DNA from: Spirilliplanes yamanashiensis
GTDB taxonomy: Bacteria; Actinomycetota; Actinomycetes; Mycobacteriales; Micromonosporaceae
Direction of reading: 5' to 3'
Assembly (NCBI RefSeq): GCF_016863475.1
Contig: NZ_BOOY01000029.1
Location: forward strand, 1-64,000
Length of the DNA: 64,000 bases
In this document: one piece after another, positions 36,312-44,779 of the stretch
Layout: each line of letters starts with the position of its first letter
Position numbering within the stretch: the first letter of the stretch is position 1
Notes under the pieces: model-generated
Database searches by the model: none
The model's input: only the letters and a program-made list of their open reading frames with translations
Told to the model about the DNA's origin: nothing
Position numbers and translations under genes: made by a program

Positions 36312-37133
36312 GTGGCCATGCAGTTCTACGCATCGCCCGAGCAGGTCCAGCGGGACCGCTCGGAGTACGCCCGCAAGGGCATCGCCCGCGGCCGCAGCGC
36401 CGTGGTGCTCACCTACGAGGGCGGCGTGCTGTTCGTCGCCGAGAACCTCACCACGCTGCGCAAGATCAGCGAGATCTACGACCGCATCGGCTTCGCCGCC
36501 GTCGGCCGGTACAACGAGTTCGAGAACCTGCGCCGGGCCGGCGTGCGGATGGCCGACCTGAACGGCTACAGCTACGACCGGCGCGACGTGACCGGCCGCG
36601 GCCTGGCCAACGCGTACACGCAGACGCTGGGCGCGATCTTCACCGAGACGCAGAAGCCGTACGAGGTGGAGATCTGCGTGGCCCAGGTGGGCCCGGCGGT
36701 CGGCACGGACGAGCTGTACCGGATCACCTACGACGGTTCCGTGCAGGACGAGCCGGGCTTCATGGCGATGGGCGGGCAGGCCGAGGCCATCTCGGGCGTG
36801 CTGCGCTCCCGGCACTCCGAGTCGGCGTCGCTGGCGGACGCGCTGCGGCTGGCCGTGGAGGCGCTGGGCAGCGTCGGCGGCGAGAACGGCGCCACCCGCA
36901 CGCTGGGCCCGGACCAGCTCGAGGTGGCGTTCCTCGACCGCAAGCGCACCGGGCGCACGTTCCGCCGCATCAGCGGGGCGGCGCTGACGAGCCTGCTGGG
37001 CGGCGACGCGACGGCGGCGGAGGCCCCGGACGAGCCGGCGAAGACCCCGGCGCCGCCGGAGGGCAAGCCGACGGTGTCGGCGGCCTCGGCGGACCTGGAG
37101 GACCAGGCGAACGAGGACTTCCCGAAGAGCTGA
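36312..37133 (+). CDS. prcA: 20S proteasome alpha subunit
   Basis: 273 residues forming the outer rings and gate of the 20S core. [20 protein letters not shown] is the N-terminal gating helix, and the family core has [34 protein letters not shown] and [20 protein letters not shown]. The long acidic, Pro/Ala-rich C-terminus (about 235-273) is presumably disordered. The GTG at 36312 with AAGGAG upstream is used; an ATG follows two codons later. It is the last gene of the pup operon, ended by the large hairpin at 37164. Confidence 0.97.
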   Translation: MAMQFYASPEQVQRDRSEYARKGIARGRSAVVLTYEGGVLFVAENLTTLRKISEIYDRIGFAAVGRYNEFENLRRAGVRMADLNGYSYDRRDVTGRGLANAYTQTLGAIFTETQKPYEVEICVAQVGPAVGTDELYRITYDGSVQDEPGFMAMGGQAEAISGVLRSRHSESASLADALRLAVEALGSVGGENGATRTLGPDQLEVAFLDRKRTGRTFRRISGAALTSLLGGDATAAEAPDEPAKTPAPPEGKPTVSAASADLEDQANEDFPKS

Positions 37134-37453
37134 CCCCGTAGAGCTGACCGGGCGACGGGCGGGCGGCCCGCGGCGGCCGGGGGATCGACGGACCCCGGCG
37201 CCGCGGGCCGTCGCGCGTCCGGGACGGCGTTCCGCCAGGTGGGCACCGGCGGCCGGCGGCCGGCGGCGGCCCGGGGCGTGTGCGGGACGCCTGCCGGGCG
37301 GAGTCCTGGCTGCTCACGGTCGTTGTCGAGGGGCAACCGACCCGGCGGCGCGCCGCGGCCGCCACGCAGCGTGCGGAGAAAATGACACTCCTGTAAGCGA
37401 TCATGCGGCTCTGTGACTGCCGCTGACCCCTTCCGGGCGGCTAGTGTTTCGTC
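37134..37453. other. Intergenic region between prcA and pafA
   Basis: 320 bp without a gene. It contains the strong hairpin at 37164-37210. A TAGTGT string at about 37442 could be the -10 box of a pafA promoter, which would give a very short leader; no convincing -35 box was found. Short open frames here lack coding character. Confidence 0.6.
37164..37210 (+). terminator. Terminator hairpin after prcA
   Basis: CGGCCCGCGGCG plus a GGGG part on the left and the complementary ACCCC plus CGCCGCGGGCCG on the right form a long stem of about 18 pairs with one small bulge and a short loop. No U run follows, as usual in high-GC actinobacterial terminators. Confidence 0.7.
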
Positions 37454-38812
37454 ATGGAACGGCGAATCTTCGGTCTCGAGACCGAGTACGGCGTCACATG
37501 CACCTACCGCGGTCAGCGGCGGCTGTCGCCGGACGAGGTGGCCCGCTACCTGTTCCGCCGCGTGGTGTCATGGGGACGGTCCAGCAACGTCTTCCTGCGC
37601 AACGGGGCCCGGCTGTACCTGGACGTCGGTTCCCACCCCGAGTACGCGACCCCCGAGTGCGACAACGTCGCCGACCTGGTGGCCCACGACCGCGCCGGCG
37701 AGCGCATCCTCGAGGGCCTGCTCGTCGACGCTGAGAAGCGCCTGCACGACGAGGGCATCGCGGGCGAGATCTACCTGTTCAAGAACAACACCGACTCGGC
37801 CGGCAACTCCTACGGCTGCCACGAGAACTACCTGGTGAGCCGGCACGGCGAGTTCGGCCGGCTGGCCGACGTGCTGATCCCGTTCCTGGTCACCCGGCAG
37901 CTGATCTGCGGGGCGGGCAAGGTGCTGCAGACCCCGCGCGGCGCGGTGTTCTGCCTGTCGCAGCGCGCCGAGCACATCTGGGAGGGCGTCTCCAGCGCGA
38001 CGACGCGCAGCCGCCCGATCATCAACACGCGCGACGAGCCGCACGCCGACGCGGAGCGCTACCGCCGGCTGCACGTCATCGTCGGCGACTCCAACATGAA
38101 CGAGGTCACCACGCTGCTGAAGGTCGGCTCGGCCGACATCGTGCTGCGGATGATCGAGGCCGGCGTGGTCATGCGGGACCTGACGCTGGAGAACCCGATC
38201 CGGGCGATCCGCGAGGTGTCGCACGACGTCACCGGGCGGCGCAAGATCCGGCTGGCGAACAACAAGGAGATCTCCGCGCTGGAGATCCAGCAGGAGTACC
38301 TGGCGAAGGCGACCGAGTTCGTCGAGCGGCGCGGCGCCGACCCGACGGCGAAGCGGGTCGTGGAGCTGTGGGGGCGGGTCCTCGCGGCCGTCGAGAGCGG
38401 CGACCTGGACCCGGTGTCCCGCGAGATCGACTGGGTGTCGAAGCTGAAGCTGATCGAGCGGTACCAGGCCAAGCACGACATGAGCCTGTCGCACCCGCGC
38501 ATCGCCCAGCTCGACCTGGCGTACCACGACGTGCGCCGCGGCCGCGGCCTGTACGCGCTGATGGAGAAGCGCAAGCAGGTCGACCGCATCGCCAACGACC
38601 TGCAGATCTTCGAGGCGAAGGAGACGCCGCCGCAGACCACCCGGGCGCGGCTGCGCGGCGAGTTCATCCGGCACGCCCAGGAGAAGCGCCGCGACTTCAC
38701 CGTCGACTGGGTGCACCTGAAGCTGAACGACCAGGCGCAGCGCACCGTGCTGTGCAAGGACCCGTTCCGCGCCTACGACGAGCGGGTGGAGCGGCTCATC
38801 GCGAGCATGTGA
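37454..38812 (+). CDS. pafA: Pup ligase
   Basis: 452 residues. PafA phosphorylates the C-terminal Glu of deamidated Pup with ATP and attaches it to substrate lysines. Carboxylate-amine ligase fold as in Dop but without the Dop loop: [30 protein letters not shown] (Asp57 is the active-site base) and [19 protein letters not shown]. The C-terminal domain ends [18 protein letters not shown] at 37454. The gene is immediately followed by a small membrane protein gene. Together with dop, pup and prcBA it makes the pathway complete. Confidence 0.97.
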   Translation: MERRIFGLETEYGVTCTYRGQRRLSPDEVARYLFRRVVSWGRSSNVFLRNGARLYLDVGSHPEYATPECDNVADLVAHDRAGERILEGLLVDAEKRLHDEGIAGEIYLFKNNTDSAGNSYGCHENYLVSRHGEFGRLADVLIPFLVTRQLICGAGKVLQTPRGAVFCLSQRAEHIWEGVSSATTRSRPIINTRDEPHADAERYRRLHVIVGDSNMNEVTTLLKVGSADIVLRMIEAGVVMRDLTLENPIRAIREVSHDVTGRRKIRLANNKEISALEIQQEYLAKATEFVERRGADPTAKRVVELWGRVLAAVESGDLDPVSREIDWVSKLKLIERYQAKHDMSLSHPRIAQLDLAYHDVRRGRGLYALMEKRKQVDRIANDLQIFEAKETPPQTTRARLRGEFIRHAQEKRRDFTVDWVHLKLNDQAQRTVLCKDPFRAYDERVERLIASM

Positions 38813-38827
38813 CATAGGGTTCCGGTC

Positions 38828-39001
38828 GTGAGTCTCGATCGCCCGGAGGAGCGGCTGCCCCGCCACGAGCGCCGCCGGCAGAAGATCGCGGCGGAGATCC
38901 GCCGCAACCGCGAGGGCAACCACCGGGTGCCCACCTGGGTGCTGGCGACGATCCTCGGGCTGATCCTGGCCGGCTGGGTCGCCCTGATCGTCGTCAGCTG
39001 A
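38828..39001 (+). CDS. 57-residue single-span membrane protein after pafA
   Basis: Small gene with strong coding codon bias. The N-terminal half is charged and helical (ERLPRHERRRQKIAAEIRRN), the C-terminal half one membrane helix (TWVLATILGLILAGWVALIV), ending VVS. GTG at 38828, 15 bp after the pafA stop, so it is probably co-transcribed with pafA. Its stop region overlaps, by 8 bp, the convergent DUF3866 gene end at 38994. No function known; topology suggests a cytoplasmic basic tail with a membrane anchor. Confidence 0.75.
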   Translation: MSLDRPEERLPRHERRRQKIAAEIRRNREGNHRVPTWVLATILGLILAGWVALIVVS

Positions 39002-40070
39002 CCGTCAGCAGCGCCGCCGCGTGCCGCCCGGCCGCGGCGGCCGCGAGGAAGTACAGGTGGTCGGCGTCCAGGCCGCGGCCCATCGTCGACAGGCGCACCG
39101 GGCTGGCCCGCAGCGCGGCGTCCAGCCCGGCGGTGTCCACCGCGACGATCCGGTGCCGCTCGGCGAGCGGCCGCAGGGCCTCGGCCAGCGCCGGGTCCAG
39201 GCCCGCGGGCACCGGCAGGTCCGCGGCGGCCAGCGCCACCCGGCCGTACGCGGTGAGGCTGTGGTGCGACACCCCGCGGTGCCGGTCGCGGGCGTCCGCC
39301 CCGGACAGCCGCAGCGACCCGACCGGCCGCCCGCCCAGCACGGCGGCCGCGTTGACGGCCTCGCCGGCGGCGACCCCGGTGAACCCCCACGCCGTGCCGG
39401 TGCCGAGGTTGCCGGGGCCCTGCGCCACGACGGCGACGTCGGCGCGCAGCACGTGCCGGGCGGCGAGCAGCGCGGTGTGCACGGTGGACGCCTCCAGGTC
39501 GCCGCCGAACGCCTGCCCCACGGTGACCGTGCCGGCCAGCACCGGCGCCAGGCCGTCGAGGGTGCGGGAGAACCAGGCCGGCAGCGCGCCGCCGTCGGTC
39601 ATCACGTACGCGACGCGGGCGGCCGGCCGGTCGGCGTGCACCCCGGCCACGACGGCGGGCAGCGCCGAGTGCAGGTCGGCGGTCACCACGGGCATGCCGT
39701 CCAGCGAGGTGGCGGACGCCAGCACGGCGCGGTGCGGCGACGCCTCCTCGTCCACGCCCAGCACGATGGCCTGCAGCGGCGTGTACCGGGCCTTCACCAT
39801 GTGCCCGTGGTCGCGGGTGTCGCCCGCGTCGGGCGGGTCGGCGGGCAGCCGGTCGGGCAAGGCCACCACCAGCGCGTACCCGCCGGTGCCCAGGCCCATG
39901 ACCTGCGCGCCCACGTTGAGCAGGACCCGGTCGCCCGGCTCCGGCTCGCCCACCAGGGCGGGGTACGCGAGGGCGCGCACCGTGTCCGCGCCGACGGCCA
40001 CGTCGAGCTGCACCGCCCCGGCCCACCGGGCCCGGATCGCCGTCACCGTGCCGGACCGCCATCGCACCAT
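38994..40070 (-). CDS. DUF3866 family protein
   Basis: 358-residue protein of DUF3866. Characteristic are VALAYP-like ALAYPALVGEPEPGDRVLLN, MVKARYTPLQAIVLGVDEEA, QGPGNLGTGTAWGFTGVAAG and HHSLTAYGRVALAAA. The function is unknown; it is an actinobacterial family regularly found next to pafBC. The ATG is at 40068-40070. It is encoded against the surrounding pafA/pafB direction; its end overlaps the small membrane protein gene by 8 bp, and it is divergent from the condensation-like gene. Confidence 0.85.
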   Translation of the reverse strand: MVRWRSGTVTAIRARWAGAVQLDVAVGADTVRALAYPALVGEPEPGDRVLLNVGAQVMGLGTGGYALVVALPDRLPADPPDAGDTRDHGHMVKARYTPLQAIVLGVDEEASPHRAVLASATSLDGMPVVTADLHSALPAVVAGVHADRPAARVAYVMTDGGALPAWFSRTLDGLAPVLAGTVTVGQAFGGDLEASTVHTALLAARHVLRADVAVVAQGPGNLGTGTAWGFTGVAAGEAVNAAAVLGGRPVGSLRLSGADARDRHRGVSHHSLTAYGRVALAAADLPVPAGLDPALAEALRPLAERHRIVAVDTAGLDAALRASPVRLSTMGRGLDADHLYFLAAAAAGRHAAALLTVS

Positions 40071-40140
40071 GGTCGGGAAGGCTAGCGGGGACCCGGCGCA
40101 CCGCGGCGCGCGGACACGCGGCTGCCGCTAGGGTGCCCGC

Positions 40141-41214
40141 ATGCCGAGTGACCGGGCGTCCGGCGGGGGCGCCGCGCGGGCCTGGCGCGCCGCCGACGCC
40201 GCCGTCGGCCTGTACGGCGACCCGGCCGTGCCGTGGAGCATCGTCGTGCGCGCCACGCTGGCCGAGCCGGTCGCCGCCGGCGCGGTCGCCGCCCGGCTGG
40301 CCGCGCTGACCGGGCGGCACCCGCACCTGGGGGCGGCGCCGGACGTCGCCGAGGTCGACGGCGACCCGGCCGGCCCCCTCGCCGCGTTCGCCGCCCGGGC
40401 GTACACCCCGGACCGTCCGCTGATCCGGGCCGCGGTCGCCGACGGCGGCCGGACGCTGCTGCTCGCCGCGCACCACGGCGCCGTCGACGGCCTCGGCCTG
40501 CTGGGGGTGCTCGGCGCCGCCCTCGACCGGCCGGTGACCAGCGGCGCCGCCGGGCTGCGCGCCCGGCCCGCCGTCCGGTCGTTCGCCGCCGGGGCGGTGC
40601 GCCGCGCCGCCGAGGCGCTGGTGGCCCCGCCGACCCGGCTGCGGGTGTGCCCGGACGGCGCCGGCGGCGGCGAGACCCTGGCCGAGCGGGCGGTCGCGGC
40701 GGCCCGGCTGGACACCGCCGCGCTGGTCGCCGCGACGACGGCCGCGGTCGCCTGGTGGAACGGCGCGCCGCCGCGCCGCGCCGTCGTGGCGGTCGGGGCG
40801 TCCCGGCGGCCGGGCAGCGACCCGGCGCCGGAGCTGCGGTCGGTGTACCTGCGGCTGCGCGTCCCGGCCGGCGCCGACCGGGCGGCGGCGCGCCGGCTGC
40901 TCGCCGCGGCGCGGCCCGAGCCGGACTTCCCGCCGTCGCGCAGCCGGGCGGTGGCCCTGGCCCGGCGCGCCCTCGCCGGCCGGCTGGGCGCCACCGCGCT
41001 GGTGTCCAACCTGGGCGCCGTCGACGCCGGCGGGGCCGTGTCGGCGCTGGCGTTCTACCCGCAGCCGAGCGGCCCGGCGGGCCTGGCGGTCGGGCTGGCG
41101 AGCGTCGGCGGCGCGGCGACCGTGACGATCCGGGCCCGCGGCCGGGACCTCGGCGTGGCCGCCGCCGACCGGCTGCTCGACCGGATCGTGGCGGGCCTGC
41201 GGGCGGGCGGCTGA
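40141..41214 (+). CDS. Condensation/acyltransferase-like protein with HHxxxDG motif
   Basis: 357 residues. The acyltransferase motif HHGAVDG is at residues 116-122 (LLLAAHHGAVDGLGLLG), the catalytic signature of condensation domains, PapA-type and alcohol O-acetyltransferases. The second half has a matching VSNLGAVDAGG (equivalent of the DFGWG-like region, not conserved) and a beta strand near FYPQPSG. The fold suggests ester or amide formation between two small molecules; no carrier protein gene is nearby. Ala-rich throughout but with regular coding bias. ATG at 40141. Divergent from the DUF3866 gene and in front of pafB by 75 bp. Confidence 0.65.
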   Translation: MPSDRASGGGAARAWRAADAAVGLYGDPAVPWSIVVRATLAEPVAAGAVAARLAALTGRHPHLGAAPDVAEVDGDPAGPLAAFAARAYTPDRPLIRAAVADGGRTLLLAAHHGAVDGLGLLGVLGAALDRPVTSGAAGLRARPAVRSFAAGAVRRAAEALVAPPTRLRVCPDGAGGGETLAERAVAAARLDTAALVAATTAAVAWWNGAPPRRAVVAVGASRRPGSDPAPELRSVYLRLRVPAGADRAAARRLLAAARPEPDFPPSRSRAVALARRALAGRLGATALVSNLGAVDAGGAVSALAFYPQPSGPAGLAVGLASVGGAATVTIRARGRDLGVAAADRLLDRIVAGLRAGG

Positions 41215-41289
41215 CGCCCCGGTCCGGAACCCCGGCGCGGGCTCACCCGTGCGGGTGCCGGGGGCCCGTGCAGGGCTATTGTCGTGGGC

Positions 41290-42294
41290 GTGTCGCGCAT
41301 CCGCACCGAGCGCCTGGTCAATCTGGTGATCTGCCTGCTGTCGACGCGACGGTTCCTGACCGCCGCGCAGATCGCCGCGACCGTGCCCGGCTACGAGCAC
41401 GACCCCGACGACCCGAAGGACCACGAGGCGTTCCAGCGCAAGTTCGAGCGGGACAAGGCCGAGCTGCGCGAGCTGGGCGTCCCGCTGGAGACCGGCACCG
41501 CCAGCGTGTTCGACAGCGAGCCCGGCTACCGCATCGCCCACCGCGAGTACGCGCTGCCCGACATCCCGCTCAAGCCCGACGAGGCGGCCGCCGTCGGCAT
41601 CGCCGCCCGGCTGTGGCAGCACGCCGGGCTGGCCGCCGCCGCGTCGTCCGGCCTGGCGAAGCTGCGCGCCGCGGGCGTCGACGTCGACCCGTCCGCCACC
41701 CTCGGCGTGGAGCCCGTCGTCACGGTCGACCCGGCGTTCGCGCCGCTCACCGCCGCCGCCCGGGAACGCCGCGCCGTCACGTTCCAGTACCGCACCCCGG
41801 AGGGCGACGAGCCGGTCGCCCGGCACCTGGAGCCGTGGGGCGTGGTGTGCTGGCAGGGCCGGTGGTACGTGGTGGGCCACGACCGTGACCGCGGCGCCAC
41901 CCGTTGCTTCCGGCTGTCGCGCATGGTCGGCGCGGTCAAGGCCACCGGGCGGCCGGGCGCGTTCACCCCGCCCGAGCAGGTCGACCTCATCAGCCACGTC
42001 GCGCACTACTCCGGGCCGGTCCCGACGGTCGGCCGGGCCACCGTCGTGGTCGCCCCGGGCCGGGCGGCCGGGCTGCGCCGCTGGGCCACCGAGACCCTGC
42101 CCGGCCCCGACGGCGACCGCCTGGTGCTGCCGTACGGCGACGTCGAGCGCCTCGCCGGCACTCTGGTCGGCTACGGCGCCGACGTGACCGCCCTCGACCC
42201 GCCGGAGCTGCGCGACGCCGTCATCCAGGCGCTGAAGGAGGTCGTGGCCCGCTACGACACCCGCGCCGACACCCCGGCTGAGGTCGCGTCGTGA
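41290..42294 (+). CDS. pafB: WYL-domain regulator PafB
   Basis: 334-residue transcriptional activator half of the PafBC complex, which controls the LexA-independent DNA-damage response in mycobacteria. The N-terminal winged HTH covers about residues 5-70 (RLVNLVICLLSTRRFLTAAQ), followed by the WYL domain (about 140-205; GVVCWQGRWYVVGHD with the conserved WYV, then RCFRLSRMVG) and the WCX helical C-terminus. GTG 41290 is taken; GTG 41284 two codons earlier is possible. pafC overlaps by four bases (GTGA). Confidence 0.93.
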   Translation: MSRIRTERLVNLVICLLSTRRFLTAAQIAATVPGYEHDPDDPKDHEAFQRKFERDKAELRELGVPLETGTASVFDSEPGYRIAHREYALPDIPLKPDEAAAVGIAARLWQHAGLAAAASSGLAKLRAAGVDVDPSATLGVEPVVTVDPAFAPLTAAARERRAVTFQYRTPEGDEPVARHLEPWGVVCWQGRWYVVGHDRDRGATRCFRLSRMVGAVKATGRPGAFTPPEQVDLISHVAHYSGPVPTVGRATVVVAPGRAAGLRRWATETLPGPDGDRLVLPYGDVERLAGTLVGYGADVTALDPPELRDAVIQALKEVVARYDTRADTPAEVAS

Positions 42295-43259
42295 GCACCA
42301 CGGCCGGCCGCGCCTCCGCCGACCGGCTGGCGCGGCTGCTCAACCTGGTGCCGTACCTGCTGGCCCGGCCCGGCATCGCCGTGTCCGAGGCCGCCGCCGA
42401 CCTGGGCGTCACCGAGCGGCAGCTGCGCGAGGACCTGGAACTGCTGTGGGTGTGCGGCCTGCCCGGGTACGGCCCGGGCGACCTCATCGACATGGCGTTC
42501 GACGGCGACCGGGTCACCATCACCTACGACGCGGGCATCGACCGGCCGCTGCGGCTCACCCCCGACGAGGCGCTCGCCCTGGTGGTGGCGCTGCGGATGC
42601 TGGCCGAGATGCCCGGCGTCGGCGGCCGCGACGCCGTCGAGCGGGCCCTGGCCAAGATCGAGAACGCGGCGGGCGACCTGGCCGGCGCCCCGGTGGCGGT
42701 GCGGCTGCCCGGCGACGACGCCCGGCTCGCCGAGATCCGCGCCGCCGTCGAGCGCGGCCGCGCCCTGCGCCTGACCTACTACACCGCCGCCCGCGACGAG
42801 ACCACCGAGCGGGTCGTCGACCCGATGCGGGTGCTGATGGTCGCCGGGCGCGGCTACCTGGAGGCGTGGTGCCGCCGGGTCGAGGCGGTCCGGCTGTTCC
42901 GGGTCGACCGCATCGACGCGTTCACCGAGCTGGCCGAGCCGGCCGCGCCGCCGGCCGCCGCCCGGCCGCACGACGTCAGCGCCGGGGTGTTCCGGCCGAC
43001 CGACGACCTGCCGCTGGTCACCGTGCGGCTGGGCCGCTCCAGCCGCTGGGTCACCGAGTACTACCCGTGCGAGGAGGTGCGCCGCGGCGCCGGCGACGAC
43101 TGGGTGGCCACGCTGCGCGTCGCCGACCTGGGCTGGGCGCAGCGGTTCCTGCTCAGCCTCGGCCCGGACGTCACCGTCCTGGGCCCGCCGGAGCTCGTCG
43201 ACCGGATCCGGGCGCAGGCGGCCATGGCGCTCGACGCGTACGCCACCCCGGCCGGTTAG
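42291..43259 (+). CDS. pafC: WYL-domain regulator PafC
   Basis: 322-residue partner of PafB. N-terminal HTH (about 10-60; ARLLNLVPYLLARPGIAVSE, AADLGVTERQLREDLELLWV), WYL domain (about 145-210; LRLTYYTAARDETTERVV, then YLEAWCRRVEAVRLFRVDRI) and C-terminal WCX domain. It heterodimerises with PafB; a ligand, possibly single-stranded DNA, is thought to activate the complex. The start overlaps the pafB stop. Followed after 9 bp by a small coiled-coil membrane protein gene. Confidence 0.93.
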   Translation: MSTTAGRASADRLARLLNLVPYLLARPGIAVSEAAADLGVTERQLREDLELLWVCGLPGYGPGDLIDMAFDGDRVTITYDAGIDRPLRLTPDEALALVVALRMLAEMPGVGGRDAVERALAKIENAAGDLAGAPVAVRLPGDDARLAEIRAAVERGRALRLTYYTAARDETTERVVDPMRVLMVAGRGYLEAWCRRVEAVRLFRVDRIDAFTELAEPAAPPAAARPHDVSAGVFRPTDDLPLVTVRLGRSSRWVTEYYPCEEVRRGAGDDWVATLRVADLGWAQRFLLSLGPDVTVLGPPELVDRIRAQAAMALDAYATPAG

Positions 43260-43268
43260 GGTGGTCCC

Positions 43269-43556
43269 GTGGTGATCTGGATCGTGGTGGGCATCTGTGT
43301 CCTGGCCGTGCTGGTTCTCGGGCTGGCCGTCCGTCCCGTGCTCGGCCGCGTCGACGGCCTGCTCACCGCCGCGGAGCGCCTCCAGCGGCACCGCACGGCG
43401 GTGCTGGCGCTGCAGGCGCGGGCCGAGTCGCTGGCGGCCGGCGTGCAGCGGCTCGGCGAGCGCGCCGAGACGGTGCAGGACCGCCTCACCGTGATCAGAG
43501 CGGCCCGCGGGAAGCAGGACGCCACCCCGGAGTTCATCACCCGCCGGGCGGGCTGA
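43269..43556 (+). CDS. Small membrane-anchored coiled-coil protein
   Basis: 95 residues. One N-terminal membrane segment (IWIVVGICVLAVLVLGLAV), then an amphipathic, presumably cytoplasmic helix with Leu/Ala heptads (LLTAAERLQRHRTAVLALQA, RAESLAAGVQRLGERAETVQ). It is too short for a TatB protein and lacks the Tat hinge glycine. GTG start right behind pafC, so probably in the pafBC operon. Its gene ends 2 bp before a repeat copy described at 43558. Function unknown; TatB- or DivIC-like roles are only topological analogies. Confidence 0.75.
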   Translation: MVIWIVVGICVLAVLVLGLAVRPVLGRVDGLLTAAERLQRHRTAVLALQARAESLAAGVQRLGERAETVQDRLTVIRAARGKQDATPEFITRRAG

Positions 43557-43557
43557 G

Positions 43558-43608
43558 CGCCGCCGGCGGTTGGCGCAGTCTTCACGATCCGGCCCGATCA
43601 ACCGCCGG
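43558..43608. repeat. 51-bp direct repeat, left copy
   Basis: This copy matches the copy at 44645-44695 at 46 of 51 positions (central TTGGCGCAGTCTTCACG identical). Inside it, CCGGCGGTTG (43563) and CAACCGCCGG (43599) are perfect inverted repeats, so it can also fold into a hairpin and may act as the terminator of the pafBC operon. The copy at the other end has lost this symmetry. Confidence 0.85.
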
Positions 43609-43785
43609 AGCGGCCCCGGGATTGCGACAGCCATTACGCGAATGAGTCCTACTGGCACAGGCGCCGAGCCCTGTTCTTGCGCTGGGAGCGTGCCCGATTT
43701 CCACCGGCCGGCTGTGAACACTGTCCGCTTGGGTTAGCGTTAGGCGTAGCGCCTCAGGGCCAGCAGTGGAAGTGTTGCCAACGCT

Positions 43786-43917
43786 ATGTCGACTCCGTGC
43801 CGCATGCCGGAACGTCTAGTGGAGACCGCTGAGTTGGATTTCGGAGACATCGCCATCGCGGCAAGGCGTACCTATCGGGGCGAGGTCCTAGACGTAGGTT
43901 CGGGCGAGACGCGATGA
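43786..43917 (+). CDS. Short 43-codon frame of uncertain reality
   Basis: ATG frame MSTPCRMPERLVETAELDFG and on to 43 residues ending GSGETR. A GGAAG lies 14 bases upstream, which is far. Codon usage is less biased than that of the chromosome but in line with the lower-GC surroundings. No domain recognised. It could be an insert-borne peptide or a chance frame. Confidence 0.25.
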   Translation: MSTPCRMPERLVETAELDFGDIAIAARRTYRGEVLDVGSGETR

Positions 43918-43983
43918 GCGGCGTCTGATCGTCGCTGACCGAATCAACTGATAGGCAGCTCGTCATTGCGTAATTCCAAATTT

Positions 43984-44018
43984 GGCTCTCGGTCAACGCC
44001 TGGCCCTGACCGAGAGCC
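43984..44018 (-). terminator. Perfect hairpin after the secreted-protein gene
   Basis: GGCTCTCGGTCA and TGACCGAGAGCC pair over 12 bp with an 11-base loop. On the minus strand it lies 33 bp beyond the stop of the secreted-protein gene and is followed by CAAATTTGG. The gene thus carries its own terminator. Confidence 0.8.
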
Positions 44019-44050
44019 TCAGCCCCGTTATGTAATGATGACTCAGTTAC

Positions 44051-44443
44051 TTAGCTGATGCGGTTCCAATTCTCGCAGTCTTCCGTGGTGCCGCGTACGA
44101 GGCACATCCGGTATGCGGTGATCCGGTCTCCGGGAGGCACCTCCTTGTAGTAGCTGCAAACTCCGCGCGATCCGTTGGCGTCCGACACGTAGCGGTGCAC
44201 GTTGTGGTTGTCGATGTACCAGGCGCGAGCGCCTCTTCCATCGGCTTCGCGGTCGCATGCGAAGATGCGAGTGTTGTTGTTCGTGATGATGGTTGAGGCT
44301 TCACAGTCGATTCGCCCCTTCCAGCAGGTCTCACCATCGGCGAAGGCGGGAGTGGCTGGAACTGTCAGCGATGCTGCGATCACAACACCGCTCGCGAACG
44401 CGCGGCCGAAGTGGCGGCGCATCTTGGCATTTCTCGAATTCAT
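44051..44443 (-). CDS. Small secreted cysteine-rich protein, lower GC
   Basis: 130 residues. The N-terminus is a Sec signal peptide: basic MNSRNAKMRRHFGR, then a hydrophobic core and cleavage after FA in VPATPAFADG (about residue 35). The mature protein of about 95 residues has six Cys (in ETCWKG, IDCEAS, FACDRE, GVCSYY, YRMCLV, EDCENW), suggesting three disulphides and an extracellular compact fold. No family is recognised. The ATG at 44441-44443 follows AAGGA at good distance. Third-codon GC is lower than in all neighbours. The gene is oriented against the pafBC and tat operons between which it stands. Confidence 0.7.
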   Translation of the reverse strand: MNSRNAKMRRHFGRAFASGVVIAASLTVPATPAFADGETCWKGRIDCEASTIITNNNTRIFACDREADGRGARAWYIDNHNVHRYVSDANGSRGVCSYYKEVPPGDRITAYRMCLVRGTTEDCENWNRIS

Positions 44444-44779
44444 TCGCAAGTCCTTGTCTTGATCATGGGGCGTCAGCACCATACACCATGTTGAATGCGT
44501 CGACCCAAGTGGTGCGAATGCAGAGCAGGGCCGGTGTCCAGGCACTGGGCGGGCGTTTCCGGTCCACGACCGCCTTGGCTGTGCCTGAGCGGCGGGCGGT
44601 CTGGACGACTCGGTGCCTGGCTGTCACCTGCCTGACATGTCGAACGCCGCCCATGGTTGGCGCAGTCTTCACGGTCCGGCCCGATCATCCGCCGGTGCCA
44701 CGAGCGGAACCGCCACGTACGATGGGCCTGACACCCCTCGGTGCCCCCGGGCGCCGGACCGGATCATCTGGAGATTCTC
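44444..44779. other. Region between the secreted-protein gene and tatA
   Basis: 336 bp without a convincing gene. It holds the promoter area of the minus-strand secreted-protein gene, the right repeat copy (44645-44695) and probably the tatA promoter. A TACGAT string at about 44718 is a possible -10 box; no matching -35 box is convincing. The part before 44645 belongs to the insert by its position between the repeats. Confidence 0.55.
44645..44695. repeat. 51-bp direct repeat, right copy
   Basis: Copy of the element at 43558-43608, 46 of 51 bases alike, located 85 bp upstream of tatA. Mismatches include the left arm of the internal inverted repeat, so the hairpin of the left copy cannot form here. 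Start-to-start distance of the copies is 1,087 bp. Confidence 0.85.

Larger units (their letters stand above)
43609..44050. other. Lower-GC spacer inside the insert
   Basis: About 440 bp with visibly lower GC and longer AT stretches than the rest of the window. It holds only a 43-codon frame of uncertain value (43786-43917) and a perfect hairpin (43984-44018) serving the minus-strand gene downstream. An AGGCG-TAG-CGCCT palindrome is at about 43741. No known mobile-element gene was seen. Confidence 0.6.

Noticed and set aside
38773-42006. Long minus-strand frame opposite the DUF3866-pafB region
   Set aside because: It is composed of Arg/Gly/Ala-rich strings mirroring the real genes; no motif or start site supports it.
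43269-43556. TatB gene
   Set aside because: It has one membrane helix and an amphipathic helix like TatB but lacks the FG-x-x-x-LP hinge, and it lies behind pafC, separated from tatA by the insert.
43784-43996. 70-codon minus-strand frame inside the lower-GC insert
   Set aside because: No ribosome binding site, no codon bias and no domain; it overlaps the terminator of the secreted-protein gene.
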